Of a stretch of 64,000 nt of DNA, positions 57,691 through 64,000 are shown piece after piece. The position numbers were made by a program, and so were the translations under genes. How positions within the stretch are numbered: position 1 is the stretch's first letter; each line of letters starts with the position of its first letter. The notes under the pieces were generated by a model. That model had not been told where the DNA came from. It saw only the letters and a list, made by a program, of their open reading frames with translations, and made no database searches. The DNA is taken from the NCBI GenBank assembly GCA_029216955.1, contig JANAVB010010791.1, positions 5,722,838 to 5,786,837 of the forward strand, in the 5' to 3' direction. The DNA comes from Iris pallida. Its lineage: Eukaryota; Streptophyta; Magnoliopsida; Asparagales; Iridaceae.

Positions 57691-57707
57691 TCTAAGGAGG
57701 GTAGAGA
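57691..57707 (+). promoter_or_regulatory. Polypurine tract of CRV-C
   Basis: tctaaggagggtagaga directly before the LTR, with aatttcgaggacggaattt upstream. The same text lies at 49499-49515 before the middle LTR. Confidence 0.75.
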
Positions 57708-60643
57708 TGTCACTTCCCGTTCCCAGAATACGTATTTATTTAATATTTATCATGCATTTGTTCTGTATTTAAATTCTTCTATTTTGTGCTTATTAACTTT
57801 CCTGTATTTTATTTTCTGCTTTTTCTTGGCTCTTGGTTCATTTCGGTTCAAGGTAAACCAACTTGGTGTGGTTTGGTTCAACATGGAAAGGAATGGATGG
57901 CTTGGATTTGGTGGAGAGAATGAATGGTGGAGATCCACTTGACTTTGATATAAAAGTTCTTCTTTCATTCTCTCTCTTCATTCATTCACATTTACTTCTC
58001 CACCAAACCCTAACCCACTTGTGAGAGGCAAGTACATCTTGTACACCATGAGGGATTTCATGCATCCCTATTTATTTTTAGTCTATGTTGTTCATCTTCT
58101 CTTCCTCTACAAGTTTAGGTCTTGAAGTTCTTGATTTCCATGGATGGTTGGGTGTAGATCTAAGTTTTAAGTTTTGGTTTTCATATAGATTTTATGGTTT
58201 TGATCTATCAAACTTTGTTGTTTTCGAAAATAAGTGGTTCCATGTTGTAGAGAATTTAATTCTACCAAAGTTTGGCTTTTGAAAAGTTAGATTCCGATTT
58301 ATTTTGAGGAAGTTATGGCCAAAACAATTTTGGTCAAACTTGTATGTTCATCTGCAGCATGAACCGCATGTCGCAGTAGAGCCGCATAGATGTCGCGGTT
58401 GGACCGCATGAGGCACATGTCGCAGTAGAGCCGCATAGATATCGCGGTTGGGCCGCATGAGCCGCATGTCGCAGTAGAGCCGCATAGATGTCGCGGTTGG
58501 GCCGCATGAGGCACATGTCGCAGTAGAGCCGCATAGATGTCGCGGTTGGGCCGCAAGAGCCGCATGTCGCAGTAGAGCCGCATATGGTGTCGCAGTAGGG
58601 CCGCATGAGCCGCATGTCGCAGTAGAGCCGCATAGATGTCGCGGTTGGGCCGCATAGGCCGCATGTCGCAGTTGAGCCGCATATGGTGCCGCGAATGAGC
58701 CGCATGGGGCACATGTCGCAGTTGAGCCGCATGATGTCGCAGTTGGGCCGCATGAGCTGTATGTCGCAGTTGAGCCTCATATGGTGTCGCGGTTGGACCG
58801 CATAGGCTGCATGTCGCAGTAGCCGCATATGGTGTCACGGTTGGGCCGCATAGGCCGTATGTCGCAGTTGAGCCGCATATGGTGTCGCAGTAGGGCCGCA
58901 TGAGCCGCATGTCGCAGTAGGTCCGCATGTATGTCGCAGAATAGGCCGCATATGCCTATTTTGGTTGTTTCTGACTGTTATATGTCCTATTTTGACTGAA
59001 TTATAGCTAGAATTTCTTTCAACTTCCAACATGAAAGTTGTAGATCTTTTTCTTGGCTTCAAGAATGTGTTACCAACTATTTTATGCTAGTTATAGACTC
59101 GACCATGCTTAATACTAATTTGACTTTCATGCCTTGTCACGAATTGACCCGGACTGTTACTTTGACTAATAATTGATCATGCGTTCCTAGTTGGAACTAA
59201 GAGACTGGCTAGTCGTCTTATTGAATTGAATGAATGAGACACGTTCATATTAATTATGAACTATTGTAATCGACTGGCTGATCCCGAATATTGACATACA
59301 GGCACATGCAGGCTTCAATTTATTTATTTATTTATTTTACAAAAGCAGCATGTGTACTTTATGGTCAAGGCAAGATTACTCCGTGGTTAGTTCTGATTGT
59401 TGCATTACGCTATGTAAGACCTGCAACCTAACCGCACTGGTATCGTTGTAGAGTTGTGCATATCGTACCTCGTACGAAAGTACTCATTTAAATGACCATG
59501 ACCCACGGCATGGGATTTTACTTAACGTAGAGACTATTAAGTTAAATAAAATAATGATTGCATGGAGAGAATGGATTCCCGAGTTCTTACATGGCAGCCC
59601 TCTTGGGACTAGTAGTGCCCGACAGGCCGGCTGGTCCCCACAGATACTGCAAATCTGCCACACGGGCAGGGAGCGGTATCTGGTTATATTATCTATTGTA
59701 TATTGTATATTGATGACGGGCGTCCTGCTGGGACTCGTCTAATTCATGATTGGCGTAATTGATTGACTGGGTAAACTAGCCTTACTTGCACATAGTAAGA
59801 ACTGAGGAATCTCTATTGCATAATTCCAGAATAACTTGGAACTCACAGTAGCAAGCCGTAGTAGTTGAATGGCCGTTTGAATTAACTTGTTTGTGTACTG
59901 TATGTCCTCTGTTACCTAACTGAGATGATCAGAATGTCAGGACATGACGTGCCAACTTCTGTCCTTGTTTGGTTGGGAGGTTGGTTCGAAGTGTCGTGAT
60001 ACTATGTGAATCCCAGTAGAAAGCAGAGATCTATTTATCATATTTTTTCATTATTGGTTTTAATCCCTCATATCGTGCTTCCTTGCGGTACTTGCTGTTA
60101 GAGGTCTAACCTCTCTGGTTTTGCATGGCCAGATTTAGAGCCGGTCCCCGAGGATCCAGCTTACTTCTACCTCCACGATGGTCAACACTAGAGGAATGAT
60201 CGCAGGAGGGCTCGAGTGGGTTTTCTTACTTCCCCGCTCGTTTTGTTAAATACTTTATACTTTGCCGTTTAGCACCGACATGTTAGTCGGATTGTCTTGT
60301 ACCTACTTTTGTATAATTGTAACTATGTCAGGCTGCAGCTGATAACAATTGTGTATACTGACTACATCATCTGGCTGTGTTTTGTAATGCCAGATATCAA
60401 GAACATTTTGACTGAGCATTTGGGACGCCTTTCTGCTTTATCTCACATGTTCTCTATTTCTGTTTCTTGTTTGAATGATTGAGACAATAGATGTGAAGTG
60501 ACCATAGGAGACTTTCATGTAGTATGCACCCCCTCGTCTTGTTAGACAGCATTGATCGTATTATACGGTATTCATCTACCCGTAATACGTAGCTGGCTGA
60601 GTCATTCCCCCGCTCTCCAGTATTCTGGTTCTGGGGCGTGACA
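57708..60643 (+). repeat. Last LTR of CRV-C
   Basis: About 2.94 kb, TGTCACTTCCC...GGGGCGTGACA, very similar to the middle LTR. TATA box at 57949-57956. The minisatellite is one unit shorter. Confidence 0.9.
58363..58956. repeat. Minisatellite in the last CRV-C LTR
   Basis: 594 bases against 644 in the middle LTR, a difference of 50, which is one unit. Confidence 0.9.
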
Positions 60644-60648
60644 GCAGT
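60644..60648. repeat. TSD of CRV-C, right copy (gcagt)
   Basis: Exact match to 47183-47187. Confidence 0.85.
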
Positions 60649-61441
60649 GGTTCGGGGTCGTGGTGGAGAGGTGGACAGTATTACTGTGGGGCGAAGATGG
60701 GTGTCTAGTGGTCGGAGTTAGGAGGTGTGGTGGCGATTCTGGTGCTGGTGGCAAGATAGAAAAATGGTTGGTGGAGTTGGCAGGAGCTTGGCCGGGCATG
60801 ACGGTCAGAGAACATATCGGATAGGAAGGAAAAAGAGAATAGGAGAGAGATAGACTGATTAATATAATAAAATAATAGCCTCAATATTTAAAGAATATAG
60901 TTGTGTGCTCTCCAAGTTCCATGCCATTCTTGAAATTAGTAATAGATCTAAGGGTATTTTGGTGCAACTTCTAACAACCCTAACTAATTTATAACTAATT
61001 ATGATAGCTCGTAACTAATCACTAGTTATAGTTAATTAACCAATAATTACATAGTATAAGGTCAGCATACCAAAATGTACTAAAATCCATAGCTTAAAGG
61101 CTGGCCCATCAGCATTAACCAAATTGGGATCTACCCAATAAAATCTAAAGTTACTAACAACCCATACTGGGCTGGCAGCCCAAGCCTGAAGTCATACGAA
61201 TCTATTAGTCCAAAAATATGGTCCAACACCGCTGGGATTTGAAACCCCACCCACAAGATATGATAACTATAATAATTAGTAGTAAAAACATAAATAATAA
61301 ATATAATCTGAAACTAGATTACTAAATAACTAATTCAGAAATAACTTAACTAGTTAAGTATTAGCAAATAAATTCAGAATAAATTCGAAAATAGAATTTA
61401 TAAATTTCCAAAATTAGAAATTCCAAAATTAAGTAGTTACA
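60649..61441 (-). repeat. CRV-B 3' LTR, proximal piece
   Basis: Continues the LTR interrupted at 47187. It ends (minus-sense start) TGTAACTACTT next to a purine-rich stretch aaggtgtgtact and the pol-LTR border text ttttgagggtgaaatttc. No gene. Confidence 0.65.
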
Positions 61442-61510
61442 AGTACACACCTTAAAAGAAATTTCACCCTCAAAATTTAAAATATTCATTCAAACATAAC
61501 AAACATACAA

Positions 61511-62760
61511 TCACCCAACAAAAAGGCTCAAAAAATGCTCTCTCATCTCGTCTTCGTGCTCCCAAGTCGACTCGTCCGGAAAGTGATAACTCAACACCAC
61601 TCGGACGAGTGGAATCGTCTGGTTGTGCAGCCCCCTCTCCCGACAGTCAATAATCCCAACAGGCTCCTCTTGATATGAGAGGCTATGACCCACTCTGACC
61701 TCTGAATGGTCAATCACATGAGTCGAAATAGAAATGTAGCGCCTCAACTGTGACACGTAAAATATGTTGTGCACACCCTCCAAAGTAGATGGTAGGTCAA
61801 GTCGGTAGGCGACAGCCCAGATCCTCTTAAGAGTACTGAAAGACCCAATGAATCTAAGGTTAAGCTTCCCGCCTCGACCAAAACGGATATTGCCACGTGT
61901 CGAGAATATCCTCAAAAAAATCATATCTCCCACCTAGAAATTAAAACAAAAACTTAGAATATAAACCTTAATTAATAGATAGAAGAAAATTAAAAATCTA
62001 ACTTACTACTTCAAAATCTCACGATCTTCGGTGGCTATCATCCCAATATCTCTGCATGTCCAAAGCTACACGAAGTCTCTCTCTGATATGCTTCACCTTC
62101 TCTGTGACATCAGTAACCATCTTGGGCCCTAATAAGGCTCGCTCTCCCACGTCATCCCAAGACAATGGAGTACGACACCTTCGTCCATATAAAGCTTCGA
62201 AAGGAGTCATCTCAATACTGGCTTGGTACCTATTATTGTATGAAAACTCTACCAAGTGTAGAGAATCCTCCCAGGAGCCTCCAAAATCTAGCATACAAGT
62301 CCGAAGCATGTCCTCATGAGTCTGAATAGTCCTTTTCGATGATAAGCGGTACTGAATTTAAGCTGAGTGACCAAACTAGTCTGTAAGCTCCTCCAAAAGT
62401 GGAAAGTAAATCTGCTATCCCAGTCTGATACAATGCTCATAGGTACCCCATGCAATCGAACAATCTGCATAACATACAACTCTGCAAGCCTCTCTGTGGA
62501 CAGTCCTACTTTAAATGGTATGAAGTGGGCCGATTTGGTCAATCTATCAACAATGACCAAAATTGCGTCATTTCCTCCAAGAGTACGCGAAAGTCCAGAA
62601 GCAAAATCTATATTGATATGTTTCCACTTCTACTCTGGAATAGGTAATGGTTGACGCAAACCACCTGGTCTCTGCCTTTCTGCTTTGACCTGCTGACACA
62701 ACATCTAGAATATAAGTATGCCACCTCTCGCTTTATTCCATACCACCAGACATGATCTCA
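61511..62760 (-). pseudogene. CRV-B integrase and chromodomain
   Basis: Broken into pieces. The zinc-site area is near 62758-62650, with stops. The core (62620-62288) has Asp in NIDFASGL, Asp in VSDWDSRF and VIVDRLTKSAHFIPF. It continues at 62309-62019 with LDFGGSWEDSLHLVEFSYNN and MTPFEALYGRRCRTPLSWDD. The C-terminal part (61933-61511) has FLRIFSTRGNIRFG, AVAYRLDLP, VHNIFYVSQLRRY and a chromodomain-like end (LVRVVLSYHFPDESTWEHED). The frame shifts near 62300 and again between 62019 and 61933. It is related to, but clearly diverged from, CRV-C. Confidence 0.75.
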
Positions 62761-64000
62761 CAAATCCTTGTACATCTTGGTAGCTCTTGGATATATAGAA
62801 TACTGAGAGCGATGAACTTCCTGCATCACTTCTTCCCGCAGATCACCACTAGTTACACAGAGCCTAGACCCATGCCTCAAGGATCCATCTTCAACAATAG
62901 AGAAGTCGTCAGTCAATCCAGCCTGCACCTGAACTCGATGACTTCTCAAGCCATCATCCTGGTACTGAGCCTCTCTGATTCTTTTTATCATCCCAGACTG
63001 AATCTGCATGCCTATTATCTGCATCTCGACTCCAGGAATAACAATTTTAATACCCAGACTCTTCATATCTTCTAACAGATATCGATCCATAGTCAGATAC
63101 ATAGCTACAGGATAATGGCTAAGTGCATCCGCTACCATATTAGATTTTCCATGATGGTACTGTAGTGAGATATCAAGTCTTTATCAGCTCCAGCCGTCTA
63201 CGCTGCCTCATATTCAATTCTTTATGGGTGAAATTATACTTCAAACTTTCATGGTCTGTGAATATTTCCACCCGTTCACCATAGAGGTAGTTCTTCCACA
63301 ACTTCAGAGCAAATATTACTACTGCAAGCTCCAAGTCGTGTGTAGGATAATTCTGCTCATGGGGTCATAGTTGTATTAAAGCATAAGCAATAACCTTCTT
63401 GTTCTGTTCTATCATACAACCTAAACCCTTTCCTGAGGCATAACTATCTATAGTAAAACCTTCAGTCCCTGATGGCAAAGTAAGAATGGGTGTCGAGGTC
63501 AGTCTCTTCTTTAGTTCATCAAAGGCTGTCTGGTACTCATCAGTCCATACAAACTCTACGTCTGTGATACAAGAGGTGTCCTTCACAAACTTCCTGTAGT
63601 ATCCAGCTAATCCCAAGAAGCACCGAATCTCAGCTACTGAACTCAGAGTGGTCCAAGCCTCAATGGCATCAATCTTCTTCGGATCTATTAAAATACCCTC
63701 ACCAGTTATCACGTGCCTGAGAACTCCACTTTGTCCAGAAAAACTCATATTTCGAGAGTTTTCCATAAAGATGCTCCTTCTGGAGAGTCTCTAATACGAT
63801 TCTCAAGTGCTCTTCATGCTCCTCAGGGGTCTTTGAGAATATCAAAATGTCGTCAATAAATACCACAACAAACTTGTCGAGGTATTGGTGGAATACCTTA
63901 TTCATCAAGTTCATAAAGACAGCAGGTGCATTGGTCAACCTGAATGGCATCACCAAGAATTCATACTGACCATACTTCGTCCTGAATGCAGTCTTCTGGA
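62761..64000 (-). pseudogene. CRV-B reverse transcriptase and RNase H
   Basis: Enters from the window edge with [16 protein letters not shown], then the catalytic [19 protein letters not shown] (about 63810-63866), [13 protein letters not shown] (about 63580-63620) and the RNase H start GFTIDSYASGKGLG, where the catalytic Asp of the usual CDASG is replaced. RNase H continues with a stop near 63365 and ends MVADALSHYPVA at 63138. DLREEVMQEVHRSQYSI (about 62790-62840) leads into integrase. A frame change near 63740 and several stops make it non-functional. Confidence 0.75.

Larger units (their letters stand above)
47188..60643 (+). mobile_element. CRV-C: tandem of two Ty3/gypsy chromodomain elements sharing an LTR
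   Basis: Order: 15-bp LTR remnant (47188-47202), pol of copy 1 (47203-49355), complete LTR (49516-52505), gag-pol of copy 2 (52622-57547), complete LTR (57708-60643). A perfect gcagt TSD flanks the whole array and none flanks the middle LTR, so the tandem behaves as one locus, as expected from unequal recombination between LTRs after a single insertion. The chromodomain at the integrase end and the pol-LTR border text place it among chromoviruses, probably Tekay/Del-like. Confidence 0.85.
44680..64000 (-). mobile_element. CRV-B: Ty3/gypsy chromovirus-like element, 3' part, split by CRV-C
   Basis: Minus orientation. Its 3' LTR is 44680-47187 plus 60649-61441, interrupted by CRV-C. Pol follows at 61511-64000 and continues outside. 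The LTR starts TGTAACTACTT and ends GGGTCATGACA in minus sense. It inserted in the COP RT; the adjoining gtttc (44675-44679) would be its TSD, but the partner is outside the window. Confidence 0.75.

Overview
The window is plant nuclear DNA made almost entirely of LTR retrotransposons nested inside one another. I see no host gene, rRNA or tRNA. The evidence for a plant is the element families: a Ty1/copia element of SIRE/Maximus type, long Ty3/gypsy elements of Tat/Ogre type with an antisense plant-mobile-domain-like gene, chromodomain-bearing Ty3/gypsy elements, and large elements with 4-kb LTRs and no coding capacity (LARD-like). AT-rich stretches, (TA)n runs and multi-kilobase LTRs suggest a large, repeat-rich angiosperm genome. 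I cannot name the species.

Layout (names are mine). Tat-1, 1-3370, is the 3' end of a Tat/Ogre-like element in + orientation. 3371-3985 is undefined old sequence. LARD-1 (+, 3991-13305) is complete with target-site duplication (TSD) agggt. LARD-3 (-, 13313-15848) is part of a related LTR; it holds a CACTA-like fragment with a plastid-targeting-like ORF and is cut by COP. COP (-, from 15849, right end outside the window) is a SIRE-like copia element. Its 3' LTR, 3' ORF and RNase H/RT lie at 15849-20423, and the rest of its RT is at 44386-44679.

COP was split by Tat-2 (-, 20430-44379, flanked by gttgtt). Tat-2 was split in turn by LARD-2 (-, 32136-40983, TSD caaac). COP was also split at 44680 by CRV-B (-, running past the window end). 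The LTR of CRV-B holds CRV-C (+, 47188-60643, TSD gcagt), a tandem of two chromodomain elements sharing a middle LTR. Nesting order: LARD-3 > COP > Tat-2 > LARD-2, and COP > CRV-B > CRV-C.

No element looks fully intact. CRV-C copy 2 is closest, with long gag-protease and RT-integrase-chromodomain reading frames broken by two in-frame stops. Tat-2 has lost RT and RNase H but keeps PBS, ORF1, gag, protease, integrase and an antisense gene with its own TATA box and poly(A) signal. The LARDs carry no protein and would depend on enzymes from other elements. The most interesting signals are non-coding: five hairpins in Tat-2 with one 20-nt loop and different but matching stems; GAACTC/GAGTTC sites spaced exactly 11 bp in two places of COP; and a 71-nt island kept between two otherwise diverged LARD interiors.
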